Assembly (NCBI GenBank): GCA_017626365.1
Contig: JAGAIV010000030.1
Location: 1 to 64,000 of the forward strand
DNA from: Clostridia bacterium
GTDB taxonomy: Bacteria; Bacillota; Clostridia; TANB77; CAG-508
Direction: 5' to 3'
Length of the DNA: 64,000 nucleotides
Shown: positions 1-8,572 of the stretch, piece by piece
Layout of the letters: each line of letters begins with the position of its first letter
Position numbering within the stretch: position 1 is the first letter of the stretch
Made by a program: the position numbers and the translations under genes
The notes under the pieces: generated by a model
Told to the model about the DNA's origin: nothing
The model's database searches: none
Seen by the model: only the letters and a program-made list of their open reading frames with translations

Positions 1-590
1 AGAAAATAAAAACAAAAGGATATGAAATACCAGTAGTAATACCGATTGTGATATATACAGGAAGAGATAAATGGAAAGTAAGTCTAAAGATAAATGAAAC
101 AAAAGACGAAAGATTTCGTGAAGTAGATTTATCAAAATATAATTTAATTGATATAAACGAATATAAAAAAGAAGATTTATTAAAAAGTGAGCACTTGATA
201 GATAAAATATTTTTATTAGAGAAAACGGAAGCAGGAGAAGAGTTTGTAGAAGTGCTAAAAGAAATAATAGAAAGGACGAAAGATGAAGAAGATAGAAAAA
301 GATTAACGACCATCATACAAACGAGTTTACGAGAAAAGATAGGGAAAGAAAATGTAAAAAAAATAATAGAAGGAATGAAAGGAAGTGAGGTAAGCATGTT
401 AAGTTCATTAAGTAGAATAATAGACAAAGAAAGAGCTATTGGAGTACAAGAAGGAATTAGACAAGGAATTAAAAATGGAATTGAACAAAATTTAAGAAAA
501 ATAGTCAAAGAAATGAGAAAGAATAACTTGTCAATTGAATTGATAGAAAAGGTAACTGGTTTAACGAAAGAAGAGATTAAGAATATGTAA
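1..590 (+). CDS. Rpn family recombination-promoting nuclease / putative transposase, 3'-terminal part
   Basis: The frame is open from the left edge (first full codon at 3) to the stop at 588-590, so the gene begins outside the window. The first visible residues include the hallmark VVIPIVIYTGRDKW, the end of the PD-(D/E)XK nuclease core of the YhgA/Rpn family. The rest is a charged helical C-terminal region with the typical RGxxxGIxxGxE-like stretch (residues AIGVQEGIRQGIKNGIEQ). Family members are DNA endonucleases that promote RecA-independent recombination in E. coli, and they are often annotated as transposases. The internal GTG at 48 is not the real start. The catalytic residues lie upstream of the window, so activity cannot be judged. 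Confidence 0.85.
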   Translation, partial: KIKTKGYEIPVVIPIVIYTGRDKWKVSLKINETKDERFREVDLSKYNLIDINEYKKEDLLKSEHLIDKIFLLEKTEAGEEFVEVLKEIIERTKDEEDRKRLTTIIQTSLREKIGKENVKKIIEGMKGSEVSMLSSLSRIIDKERAIGVQEGIRQGIKNGIEQNLRKIVKEMRKNNLSIELIEKVTGLTKEEIKNM

Positions 591-670
591 ATAATAAAGA
601 GAAATAATTTATTAGAATTACTATCCAGAAAAAGTGGAAAGCTGTGGCACCACAAATTATTTACTTAATA

Positions 671-699
671 TTGAATTAATAGACATAATGTGATAAAAT
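671..699 (+). promoter_or_regulatory. Predicted promoter for the SSB-like gene
   Basis: TTGAAT at 671-676, a 17-base spacer and TAAAAT at 694-699, preceded by TG (extended -10, TGTGATAAAATA). It predicts a leader of about 85 bases before the ATG at 792. The leader holds a small hairpin (CTATG/CATAG around 753-769). Confidence 0.6.
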
Positions 700-791
700 A
701 TAGATGTTACAAAGTACATGAAATGAACAGTAATACTAGTTCATGAGAGCTCTATGTGTATTGCATAGAAGAAAAACAGGAGGGACATAGT

Positions 792-1391
792 ATGTCAGAA
801 TATTTAAAAAAGTGTAATGAAGTACGGCTTGTAGGAATGCTTGAAAAGGAATTCGAATTTTACTATTCTTTATCAAACAGAGTAGTTAAACAGGATTATT
901 ATATTAATTATATAATAATCAAACGGGAGAACAAAGTAGACGAACACATCCCAGTTGTTATGCAAAAAGATAAAATTGATTTCAGAAAAGAGTATAAGTG
1001 TTCAGAGGTTGAAATCATAGGAAAGTTAAAGGAAAACAACTATACTCGGAAATCTTTTTTGTATGTGTTCATAAAATCTATGAGCTTTCTAAGTGTGGGA
1101 CATAAAATGGAAGAAATAGCTAAAGTAAAAATAGAGTGTGTCTTGCATAAAAAAGTTACAACAAGAGTACAAAAAGACGGAAGACTTCGTTTAGACTTTA
1201 AAATTAGATATAATCAGATGATAATTACCTGTGTGGCATGGAATCGAAATGCTAGAATTATAAATAAAAAGGTAGAAGAAGGAACAGAACTTATATTATC
1301 AGGAAGAATCGAAACAAGATTGTATCATAAAAATGAAGAATGGAAAGAAACGAATGAATTTGTAGTAAAAGACATTGGCTATGTAATGTAA
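792..1391 (+). CDS. SSB-like protein with two tandem OB folds
   Basis: The ATG at 792 follows an AGGAGG ribosome site at 779-784; an upstream in-frame ATG at 756 has none. The 199-residue product looks like two OB folds. Residues 10-90 start with the SSB-like NEVRLVGML. Residues 105-199 carry the SSB pattern VAWNRNARIINKKVEEG, LSGRIETRLY and NEFVVKDIGYV. Canonical SSB has one OB fold and an acidic C-terminal tip; this protein lacks the tip and ends VKDIGYVM, so it is probably not the housekeeping SSB. It stands alone between its own promoter and terminator. It uses CGG for arginine three times (825, 924, 1047), a codon missing in frame from the conserved genes nearby, which hints at foreign origin. 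Confidence 0.7.
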   Translation: MSEYLKKCNEVRLVGMLEKEFEFYYSLSNRVVKQDYYINYIIIKRENKVDEHIPVVMQKDKIDFRKEYKCSEVEIIGKLKENNYTRKSFLYVFIKSMSFLSVGHKMEEIAKVKIECVLHKKVTTRVQKDGRLRLDFKIRYNQMIITCVAWNRNARIINKKVEEGTELILSGRIETRLYHKNEEWKETNEFVVKDIGYVM

Positions 1392-1400
1392 CAAATCAAG

Positions 1401-1429
1401 AGAGAACCTAAAAGGGGTTCTCTTTTATT
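1401..1429 (+). terminator. Rho-independent terminator after SSB-like gene
   Basis: AGAGAACC (1401-1408) pairs with GGTTCTCT (1416-1423) and is followed by TTTTATTTTA. Confidence 0.8.
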
Positions 1430-1482
1430 TTATTACAAAAATATTACATTTTATAAAAACAAAGATATTTTTTAAAAACATA

Positions 1483-1511
1483 TTTACAATTATAAAAAAA
1501 TTGTATAAAAT
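1483..1511 (+). promoter_or_regulatory. Predicted promoter for the family-4 glycosyltransferase gene
   Basis: TTTACA at 1483-1488, a 17-base spacer, and TAAAAT at 1506-1511; start codon at 1566. Confidence 0.5.
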
Positions 1512-1565
1512 GAACCTTGATGTAAATAACAAAAGAAAATTGTCGGGAAGGGGCGTAAAAAGCCA

Positions 1566-2858
1566 ATGAAAATTTTAATGCTAACCTGGGAATATCCACC
1601 AAGAATTGTGGGAGGAATTGCAAGAGTAGTAAATGATTTATCAAAGAGATTAATAAAAGATGGACATGATGTAACGGTAGTTACATACCGTGAAGAAAAT
1701 GCTCCTTATTTTGAAGATGATAAGGGCGTTAAAGTATACCGCGTTGATAATTATATGATTAACCCAAATAATTTTATTGATTGGATTATGCAAATGAATT
1801 TTAATATGATAGCAAAAGCCAATGAAATTATTGCGAGCGAAGGTAAATTCGATGTGATTCATGCACATGATTGGTTAGTAGCATATGCAGCAAAAACACT
1901 AAAAAATTCATACGATATACCAATTGTTGCAACCATTCATGCAACAGAAAGTGGAAGAAATTCTGGAATCCATAATGAAATGCAAAGATATATTAATGAT
2001 ACAGAATGGATGTTAACTTATGAAGCAACAGAAGTTATTGTAAATAGTAACTATATGAAACGCGAATTACAAGCACTATTTGGACTTCCCTTTGAAAAAA
2101 TAAATGTTGTACCAAATGGAATTAATATTAATATGTTTAGCGGAATTGAAAGAGATTATGAATTTAGAAGACAATATGCAGCAGATAATGAAAAAATAAT
2201 ACTATTTATGGGTAGACTTGTTTATGAAAAAGGGGTACAACACCTAATATCTGCTATGCCAAAAATATTACAAGGATACCATGATGCAAAACTTGTTATA
2301 GCTGGAAAAGGCGGAATGATAGACGAATTAAAAGCTCAAGTAAATAAAATGGGAATAGGAAATAAAGTATATTTTACAGGTTATATGGATGCAAAACAAG
2401 TTTGTAAAATGTATAAATGTGCAGATGTATCCGTATTTCCAAGTACATATGAACCATTTGGTATAGTAGCGTTAGAAGCAATGCTTTCAGGAACACCAGT
2501 AGTAGTTTCAGATATAGGTGGATTAAATGAAATAGTTGAGCACGGTGTAAATGGAATGAAGAGCTATGCAGGAAATCCAAATTCAATTGCTGATTCTATT
2601 TTAGCTTTATTATATAATCCACAATTATCACAAGAAGTAGTAAAAAAAGCGAAAACTATGGTAAAAAATGAATATAACTGGGCTAAAATTGCACAAGATA
2701 CACATTTCACTTACCAAAAAGCAATTTGTCAAACGATGGCAGAACGTCAAAAACGTCAAATTGAACAAGAAAAAGCAAGAAAAACTAAGAAAGCAAAGAA
2801 TACGGAGACAGAAATTACAAATTTATTAGCATTCAGAAAAAGACAAGCGTATGCGTAA
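1566..2858 (+). CDS. GT4-family glycosyltransferase (glycogen/starch-synthase-like)
   Basis: The 430-residue protein has the GT-B fold signature of GT4/GT5 enzymes. The N-terminal motif WEYPPRIVGGIARVV holds the glycine-rich loop, followed by HAHDWL. The second Rossmann domain starts near ILFMGRLVYEKG. The donor-binding E-x7-E motif, EPFGIVALEA, lies at about residues 296-305. The last ~45 residues are a basic, glutamine- and lysine-rich tail. Family members transfer a sugar from a nucleotide donor in the cytoplasm; the opening motif resembles glycogen synthase-like GT4 enzymes. There is no glg operon nearby, so the acceptor is unknown. A GGAAGGGG stretch precedes the ATG. Confidence is high for the family and low for the substrate. 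Confidence 0.85.
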   Translation: MKILMLTWEYPPRIVGGIARVVNDLSKRLIKDGHDVTVVTYREENAPYFEDDKGVKVYRVDNYMINPNNFIDWIMQMNFNMIAKANEIIASEGKFDVIHAHDWLVAYAAKTLKNSYDIPIVATIHATESGRNSGIHNEMQRYINDTEWMLTYEATEVIVNSNYMKRELQALFGLPFEKINVVPNGININMFSGIERDYEFRRQYAADNEKIILFMGRLVYEKGVQHLISAMPKILQGYHDAKLVIAGKGGMIDELKAQVNKMGIGNKVYFTGYMDAKQVCKMYKCADVSVFPSTYEPFGIVALEAMLSGTPVVVSDIGGLNEIVEHGVNGMKSYAGNPNSIADSILALLYNPQLSQEVVKKAKTMVKNEYNWAKIAQDTHFTYQKAICQTMAERQKRQIEQEKARKTKKAKNTETEITNLLAFRKRQAYA

Positions 2859-2915
2859 ACATTGCTATGCAACAGTGGATGATGAAGAGTGAATAATGAT
2901 TAAGGGAGAGAGTAT

Positions 2916-3251
2916 ATGAATATATATGATACTGCAAATCGATTAGCATATGAAATTAAAAATTCTGAGGAATATACGAATTATAAAAAATTAAAAGAAG
3001 AAGTAAACAAAAATTTAGAATTAAAAGAAAAATTAGAAACTTTTGAAAAAGAAAGATATGAAGTACAAGTTGCAGCAATTTCAGAAGGTAAGAAAGATAT
3101 GGAAAAAGTTTCAAATATGCAAAAATTATATACGGAATTAATTACAATCGACGTTATGAAACAATATTTTGATGCCGAATTAAAATTTAATGTTATGCTA
3201 GGAGATGTAAATAAAATTATTTCTGAAGCAGTAGAAGATCTAATAAGATAA
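2916..3251 (+). CDS. YlbF/YmcA family protein
   Basis: This is a 111-residue, almost entirely helical protein matching the YlbF/YmcA (Com_YlbF) family in length and pattern (N-terminal MNIYDTANRLAYEIKNSEEY, then long charged helices). In Bacillus subtilis YlbF and YmcA form the Y-complex with YaaT, which promotes RNase Y-dependent mRNA maturation. Clostridial single-copy members are less well studied. An AAGGGAGAG ribosome site precedes the ATG. It lies between the glycosyltransferase and secG, 58 bases after the former, and probably shares its transcript. Confidence 0.8.
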   Translation: MNIYDTANRLAYEIKNSEEYTNYKKLKEEVNKNLELKEKLETFEKERYEVQVAAISEGKKDMEKVSNMQKLYTELITIDVMKQYFDAELKFNVMLGDVNKIISEAVEDLIR

Positions 3252-3288
3252 AAAAATTCAATAAAGTAAAAGAATTTTGAAAAAAGGT

Positions 3289-3317
3289 TTGCATTTTACA
3301 GTTGTTTATGCTAAAAT
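3289..3317 (+). promoter_or_regulatory. Predicted promoter for secG
   Basis: TTGCAT at 3289-3294, a 17-base spacer, TAAAAT at 3312-3317. Confidence 0.6.
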
Positions 3318-3351
3318 ATCAATGTTATAAAACATTTAAGGAGGAAAACAA

Positions 3352-3597
3352 GTGGAAGTTTTAAAATATATATTAATAGGAATTTATGTAATAGTATGTT
3401 TTGCATTGATTATTATTGCTATGATGCAATCAAAAGATGATAGTGGAGCAAGTGCTACTATAACAGGTTCTTCTAGCAATTTTTATGAAAAAAATAAAGG
3501 AAGAACAAAAGAAGGAAGAATGAAAAAATGGACAATTATTTTAGCAGTTGTATTTGCTGTTTTAACCATTGTTCTTTCAATTATGTATGTAATTTAA
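3352..3597 (+). CDS. secG: Preprotein translocase subunit SecG
   Basis: An 81-residue protein with two membrane segments (about residues 4-24 and 60-80) joined by the conserved polar loop MMQSKDDSGASATITGSSS and the NKGRTKEGRMKK turn typical of SecG. It is an accessory subunit of the SecYEG channel that assists SecA-driven export. The start is GTG at 3352, seven bases after AAGGAGGA. A terminator follows, and then rnr, the usual secG-rnr order in Firmicutes (smpB, the common third partner, is not next to it here). Confidence 0.93.
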   Translation: MEVLKYILIGIYVIVCFALIIIAMMQSKDDSGASATITGSSSNFYEKNKGRTKEGRMKKWTIILAVVFAVLTIVLSIMYVI

Positions 3598-3616
3598 TTT
3601 TTAAGAAAAAATATAA

Positions 3617-3645
3617 GGAGCAGCACGCATGTTGCTCCGTTTTTT
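3617..3645 (+). terminator. Hairpin terminator or attenuator between secG and rnr
   Basis: GGAGCAGCA (3617-3625) pairs with TGTTGCTCC (3630-3638) with one G-U pair and a CGCA loop, followed by GTTTTTT. The TTG start of rnr lies only about 20 bases further on, so partial read-through is probably needed for rnr. Confidence 0.75.
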
Positions 3646-3665
3646 AAGTTTTAGGAGGATAAAAA

Positions 3666-5784
3666 TTGGATAAAAAAGAATTAGTATGGCAATTTATAAA
3701 TGATAAAAGTTATGTACCAATGAAGAAAAAAGAAATGGTGCAAGTTTTAATGGTTCCAAAAGAAGAAGAAAAAGAATTACAATCAGTGTTAGATGAATTA
3801 GAAAGAGAATATAAAATAAGAAAAAATAGAAAGAACCAATATATAATAATGGACGAACCATATTTTCAAGGTATATACCATAGGCATCAAAAAGGATTTG
3901 GTTTTGTTGTATTAGAAGATAAGGAAGAAATACATATTTCTAATACAAATTCTTATACTGCGCTAGATGGAGACGCTGTATTAGTTAAAATATTAGACGA
4001 AGAAAGTGGAAATAGTAAAGAAGGAAAAATTGTAAAAATTCTAAAAAGAGAAATTCGTGAATTAGTAGGAACTTTTAAAAACAGCAAAAACTTTGGTTTT
4101 GTTGTACCAGATAATCAAAAACTAGGAACTGATATTTTTATTTCAAAAAAGAAATTTAATGGTGCTAGGAATTCAGATAAAGTTGTAGTAAAAATTACAA
4201 AATATCCAGAAAAACGGAAAAAATGCAGAAGGCGAAATTATTGAAGTAATCGGAAAAATGAACCAAGCAGGTGTAGATATGATGTGTTTGGTAAGAGATT
4301 ATCATTTACCATATGAATTTTCAGAACCAGTCTTAGAAGAAGCAAATGAAATTCAAGAAAAGATAGAAATAAAAGATATCCCCAATAGAGTGGATTTACG
4401 TGATAAATTGATTTTTACAATTGATGGAGAAGATGCAAAAGATTTAGATGACGCAGTATGTGTAGAAAGATTAGAAAACGGTAACTATAAATTAGGAGTT
4501 CATATTGCAGATGTTAGCTACTATGTAAAAGAAGGTTCAGCTTTAGATAAAGAAGCATTTACAAGAGGAACGAGTGTATATATGCTAGATAGGGTAATTC
4601 CTATGTTACCGGAAAAATTGTCAAATGGAATTTGTAGTTTAAACGAAGGAGAAGATAGATTCACATTATCCGTCGAAATGGAAATTGATAAAAGTGGACA
4701 AGTAATTGATTCTAATGTATTTAAAGCAGTGATTTGTGTTACAAAAAGAATGAGTTATACAAATGTAACGAAAATTTTAGAAAATTCGGATAAGGAAGTA
4801 GTAAAAAAGTATAAAAATTATATAGATGAATTTAGAAAAATGGAAGAACTCGCAAAAATACTAGAAAAAAGAAGAAAAATAGCAGGAAGTTTAGATTTAG
4901 ATATTCCAGAAAGTAAAATTACTTTAGATGAAAATGGAAAAGCAATTTGCGTGGGAAAATATGAATTAAGTTTTTCAAATTCTATTATAGAACAATTTAT
5001 GCTAACAGCAAATGAAACAATTGCTGAAAAGTTTTATTGGTTAGAAGCGCCATTTATCTATCGTGTTCATGAAGTGCCAGATTTAGATAAAATAAATGAA
5101 TTAAATAAATTCTTATTTGATTTTGGTTATAGGATAAAAGGAAATAAAGAAAATATTCATCCAAAAGAATTTAGTAAAATATTAGAAGAAATAAAAGGTA
5201 AACCTGAAGAAAGAGTAGTATCTACTTTAATACTTAGGACTCTAAAAGTAGCAAGATATGAAAATCAAAACAAAGGACATTTTGGAATTGCAAGTAAATA
5301 TTACTGTCATTTTACTTCACCGATTCGTAGATATCCAGATTTATTCATTCATAGAATTATATCGAAATATCTAGAAAAGAATTATGACGTAAAAGAAGAA
5401 TGGAAAGAAGAATATTCAAAAATTGCAGAAACTGCAGCAGAGCAGTCATCTGAAAGAGAAAAAATTGCTCAAAAAGTAGAAAGAGACAGTATAGACTTAA
5501 AGAAAGCGGAATTTATGCAAGACAAAATCGGAAATATCTATGATGGGATTATTAGCAGTGTTACCAATTTTGGAATATTTGTAGAATTAGAGAATACAGT
5601 AGAAGGATTAATACGTTTTGAAAATTTAGGAGAAAATGAGTATTTTATTTATGATGATGAGCATAAACATTTAATAGGAGAAAGAACAAATAAAATATAT
5701 AAATTAGGAGATTCAATAAAAATTCAAGTAATAGAAGCAAATAAAGAAACAAGAAAAATAGCATTTGCCAAAGTGGAAGAATAA
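3666..5784 (+). CDS. rnr: Ribonuclease R, reading frame interrupted by an extra C (+1) at 4215
   Basis: The first frame (3666-4244, TTG start after AGGAGG) covers the N-terminal winged helix and cold-shock domains. The remainder (to 5784) covers the RNB catalytic domain with the metal-binding DGEDAKDLDDAV motif, the YCHFTSPIRRYPDLFIHR motif and a C-terminal S1 domain. Together they give about 705 residues, a normal RNase R length. RNase R is a processive 3'-5' exonuclease of structured RNA. The frames join if the C at 4215 is ignored: EKR-KKCRRRNY-stop becomes EKGKNAEGEIIEVIGKM. Deleting one A from the adjacent A6 run would also restore the frame, giving Arg instead of Gly. The same CGG signature appears in four other genes here, so I annotate one functional gene. 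Confidence 0.85.
4215..4217 (+). other. In-frame CGG with extra C: putative +1 frameshift site in rnr
   Basis: Codon 184 reads CGG AAA AAA TGC; the zero frame ends at 4244. Skipping the C gives GGA AAA AAT GCA GAA and restores the RNase R sequence. No Shine-Dalgarno-like stimulator is visible just upstream. Confidence 0.6.
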
Positions 5785-5796
5785 AGGAGGATTTTT

Positions 5797-6345
5797 ATGA
5801 AAGAACATCTAGAAGCAGCCACAACGTTAGCACCAATACCAGCAGTTATGGTATCTTGTGGCAATATGGAAAAAGCAAATATTACAACAATTGCATGGAC
5901 AGGAGTTCTAAACTCAGAACCACCACTTGTATATGTATCAATAAGACCAAGCAGATATTCATATAACATCATAAAAGAAACAAAAGAATTTGTTATCAAT
6001 ATTCCAGATGGAGACTTGGTGTGGCAGACAGATTTTTGTGGAACAAAATCTGGAAAAGAAATTGATAAATTCAAAGAAACAAAACTAACGAAAGAGGCAT
6101 CAAGTATAGTAAATGCTCCATCAATAGCAGAATGCCCAATTAGTATAGAATGCAAGTTAAAAGAAATAAAACCACTAGGTTCTCACGACATGTTTATTGG
6201 AGAAATCGTTAGTGTAAATGCTAAAAAAGAATTAATAGAAAATGGGAAAATAAACCTAGCAAAAGCAAATTTAATCACATACTTGGGAAACGAATACTAT
6301 GTAGCAAACCAAAAAGTAGGAGATAGAGGAATTTGTTTAAAATAA
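5797..6345 (+). CDS. Flavin reductase family protein (FMN-binding split barrel)
   Basis: A 182-residue protein of the flavin reductase-like / DIM6-NTAB family. Its conserved beginning is LAPIPAVMVSCGN, ITTIAWTGVLNSEPPLVYVSIRPSRYS and EFVINIP, all of which line the FMN site. Members reduce flavin or serve as flavoprotein oxidoreductases of unknown partner in anaerobes. The ATG lies 12 bases after the rnr stop with a GGAGG site, so it is co-transcribed with rnr, and a strong terminator follows. The physiological substrate cannot be inferred. Confidence 0.85.
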   Translation: MKEHLEAATTLAPIPAVMVSCGNMEKANITTIAWTGVLNSEPPLVYVSIRPSRYSYNIIKETKEFVINIPDGDLVWQTDFCGTKSGKEIDKFKETKLTKEASSIVNAPSIAECPISIECKLKEIKPLGSHDMFIGEIVSVNAKKELIENGKINLAKANLITYLGNEYYVANQKVGDRGICLK

Positions 6346-6351
6346 AGCATA

Positions 6352-6401
6352 AAAATGGACAAAGAAGATTGAAATGAAGTTCAATCTTCTTTGTCCATTT
6401 T
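6352..6401 (+). terminator. Strong terminator after flavin reductase gene
   Basis: A 21-bp perfect stem (AAAATGGACAAAGAAGATTG... at 6352-6372 against 6381-6401) with an 8-base loop, ending in TTTT. Confidence 0.85.
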
Positions 6402-6440
6402 GACATTAAAAAATAAATTTAATAAATTCTTTAAAAAGTA

Positions 6441-6470
6441 GTGCAAATTTTAGAAAATATATGATAGAAT
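6441..6470 (+). promoter_or_regulatory. Possible promoter for the pyrH operon
   Basis: GTGCAA at 6441-6446, an 18-base spacer, and TAGAAT at 6465-6470. A weaker match than the other promoters in the window. Confidence 0.4.
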
Positions 6471-6509
6471 AGGAAACGAAAAATATATTTTAGGGAGAGT
6501 GTATTAAAA

Positions 6510-7217
6510 GTGGAAGACATTAAGTATAAAAGAGTACTATTAAAACTAAGTGGAGAAGCATTAGCTGGAGATAAAAAAACAGGAATTGATGCAGATACTA
6601 TAGGAAGCATCTGTGACCAAGTAAAAAAACTAACGGAATTAGGAGTAGAAGTAGCGATTGTTGTTGGTGGAGGAAATTTCTGGAGAGGAAAATATGGGCA
6701 TCAAATGGAAAGGACAACATCAGATTATATGGGAATGCTTGCAACTACAATGAACGCATTAGCACTTCAAGATTCATTAGAAGCAAGAGGATTAAAAACA
6801 AGAGTGCAAACTGCAATTGAAATGAGACAAATTGCAGAACCATATATAAGAAGAAAAGCTGTAAAACATTTAGAAAAAGGAAGAGTCGTTATATTTGCTT
6901 GTGGAACAGGAAACCCTTATTTTTCAACAGATACAGGAGCAGCACTTCGTGCAGCTGAAATTAATGCAGAAGTAATTTTACTTGCAAAAACAATTGATGG
7001 TGTATATTCAGCAGATCCAAAGGTAGACCCAACAGCTGTAAAATATGATGAGATTTCCTATACCGATATTTTAACAAAAGATTTAAAGGTAATGGATTCA
7101 ACAGCAACAGCACTTTGCCGAGATAACCAAATTCCATTAATGGTATTTGAAATTGCAAAACCAGAAAATATGATTAAAATTATAAAAGGCGAGAAAATAG
7201 GAACCATTGTAAAATAG
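6510..7217 (+). CDS. pyrH: UMP kinase
   Basis: A 235-residue amino-acid-kinase-fold protein with the PyrH signatures: [25 protein letters not shown], the acceptor region [17 protein letters not shown] and the C-terminal [10 protein letters not shown]. It phosphorylates UMP to UDP with ATP and is the first committed kinase of pyrimidine nucleotide supply. Bacterial enzymes are hexamers controlled by GTP and UTP. The start is GTG at 6510 after AGGGAGAG. It heads the classical pyrH-frr-uppS-cdsA-rseP-polC string; rpsB and tsf, the usual upstream neighbours, are not present here. Confidence 0.97.
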   Translation: MEDIKYKRVLLKLSGEALAGDKKTGIDADTIGSICDQVKKLTELGVEVAIVVGGGNFWRGKYGHQMERTTSDYMGMLATTMNALALQDSLEARGLKTRVQTAIEMRQIAEPYIRRKAVKHLEKGRVVIFACGTGNPYFSTDTGAALRAAEINAEVILLAKTIDGVYSADPKVDPTAVKYDEISYTDILTKDLKVMDSTATALCRDNQIPLMVFEIAKPENMIKIIKGEKIGTIVK

Positions 7218-7233
7218 AAAAGGAGAGAAGATT

Positions 7234-7782
7234 ATGGATTATAAATTTATAGAAGAAAAAATGGATAAATCAATAAATGTATTTGCTGATAATTTAGCAG
7301 CAGTAAGAGCAGGAAGAGCAAATCCTGCTATACTTAATAAAGTTAAAGTAGACTATTATGGAGTAGAAACACCAATTAGCCAAGTTGCTGGAATTTCTGT
7401 TCCAGAAGCAAGATTAATTGTTATTCAACCATGGGATGCAAGTATATTAAAAGAAATTGAAAGAGCAATTTTAGCATCAGATATTGGAATTAATCCTAAT
7501 AATGATGGAAAAGTAATTCGTTTATCTTTCCCAGAATTAAATGAAGAAAGAAGAAAAGAATTAGTAAAAGATATTAAGAAAATGGCAGAAGAAGCAAAAG
7601 TTGCTGTTCGTTCTATTCGTAGAGATGGAATTGATGAATTTAAAAAACAACAAAAAGATTCACTTATTACAGAAGATGATTTAAGAACAGCAGAAGAAGA
7701 TATTCAAAAAATAACAGATAAAAAAATAGCAGAAATTGATTCCATTACAGCAAATAAAGAAAAAGAAATTATGAGTGTATAA
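7234..7782 (+). CDS. frr: Ribosome recycling factor
   Basis: A 182-residue protein, the standard length for RRF. It has the conserved VRAGRANPAILNKVKVDYYG and the helical bundle ending KELVKDIKKMAEEAKVAVRSIRRDG. Together with EF-G it splits the post-termination ribosome. It starts 16 bases after pyrH with an AGGAGAG site, so the two are coupled in one operon. Confidence 0.97.
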   Translation: MDYKFIEEKMDKSINVFADNLAAVRAGRANPAILNKVKVDYYGVETPISQVAGISVPEARLIVIQPWDASILKEIERAILASDIGINPNNDGKVIRLSFPELNEERRKELVKDIKKMAEEAKVAVRSIRRDGIDEFKKQQKDSLITEDDLRTAEEDIQKITDKKIAEIDSITANKEKEIMSV

Positions 7783-7787
7783 TTTAA

Positions 7788-7809
7788 GGGTCGACGCCCT
7801 CGTCGACCT
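7788..7809. repeat. Small palindromic repeat (GTCGACG type)
   Basis: GGGTCGACG-CCCT-CGTCGACC forms an 8-9 bp hairpin between frr and uppS. The same palindrome occurs at 49849-49868 with a different loop. Related GGGGCNA palindromes lie at 18313-18338 and 53449-53472. Confidence 0.6.
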
Positions 7810-7833
7810 ATATTAATAATAAGGGAGAAAAAT

Positions 7834-8553
7834 ATGACAATAGAAGAAATTGACCAAACACGATTACCAAAACATATTGCAATCATTATGGATGGAAATC
7901 GTACATGGGCAAAAAACAAAGGAATAGATCCAAAGCTTGGACATAAAGAAGGTGCCAAAGTATTAGAAAATATAGTAAGATATGCAAACAAAATTGGTAT
8001 AAAATATCTTACAGTATATGCATTTTCTACAGAAAATTGGAACAGAACAAAAGAAGAGGTTGGAGCATTAATGATGCTTTTACAAACATATTTAGATGAC
8101 TTTGGAAAACGTGCTGATACCGAAAACATAAAGGTGAAAATGTTAGGAGATAAAACAGCATTATCAAGTGGATTACAAAAAAGTATTGAAAAAACAATTG
8201 AAAGAACAAAAAATAATACAGGAGTCACATTTAATGTAGCATTAAACTATGGCGGAAGAGCAGAAATTATAAAAGCAGTAAAAGAAATTGCAAAGGACGT
8301 AAAAGAAGATAAGATAAACATCGAAGATATTTCAGAAGAAGTAATCAGTAATCATCTTTATACAACAGGACAGCCAGACCCGGATTTGGTAATAAGAACA
8401 AGTGGACAAATTAGAACAAGCGGTTTTTTACCATGGCAAACTATTTATTCTGAATTGGTATTTATGGAAAAAAATTGGCCAGATTTTACAGAAAAAGATT
8501 TACTAAAAGCAATTAAAGAATATCAGAATAGAACAATTAAAAAAGGAAAATAA
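7834..8553 (+). CDS. uppS: Undecaprenyl diphosphate synthase (cis-prenyltransferase)
   Basis: A 239-residue protein with the cis-prenyltransferase motifs: HIAIIMDGNRTWAK with the catalytic Asp, YLTVYAFSTENWNR, and the IPP-binding DPDLVIRTSG followed by GFLPWQTIYSEL. It makes the C55 carrier lipid precursor used for peptidoglycan and for the surface polysaccharide locus in this window. The N-terminal motif reads GNRTWA where GNGRWA is commoner. Ribosome site AAGGGAG. Same operon as frr and cdsA. Confidence 0.96.
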   Translation: MTIEEIDQTRLPKHIAIIMDGNRTWAKNKGIDPKLGHKEGAKVLENIVRYANKIGIKYLTVYAFSTENWNRTKEEVGALMMLLQTYLDDFGKRADTENIKVKMLGDKTALSSGLQKSIEKTIERTKNNTGVTFNVALNYGGRAEIIKAVKEIAKDVKEDKINIEDISEEVISNHLYTTGQPDPDLVIRTSGQIRTSGFLPWQTIYSELVFMEKNWPDFTEKDLLKAIKEYQNRTIKKGK

Positions 8554-8572
8554 TAGAAAGGTTAAGATTATT

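Noticed and set aside
4211..4222. Transcriptional or ribosomal slippage on the A-run in rnr
   Set aside because: Six As is short for transcriptional slippage and the other five sites lack comparable runs; a common explanation is preferred, though it is not excluded for rnr alone.
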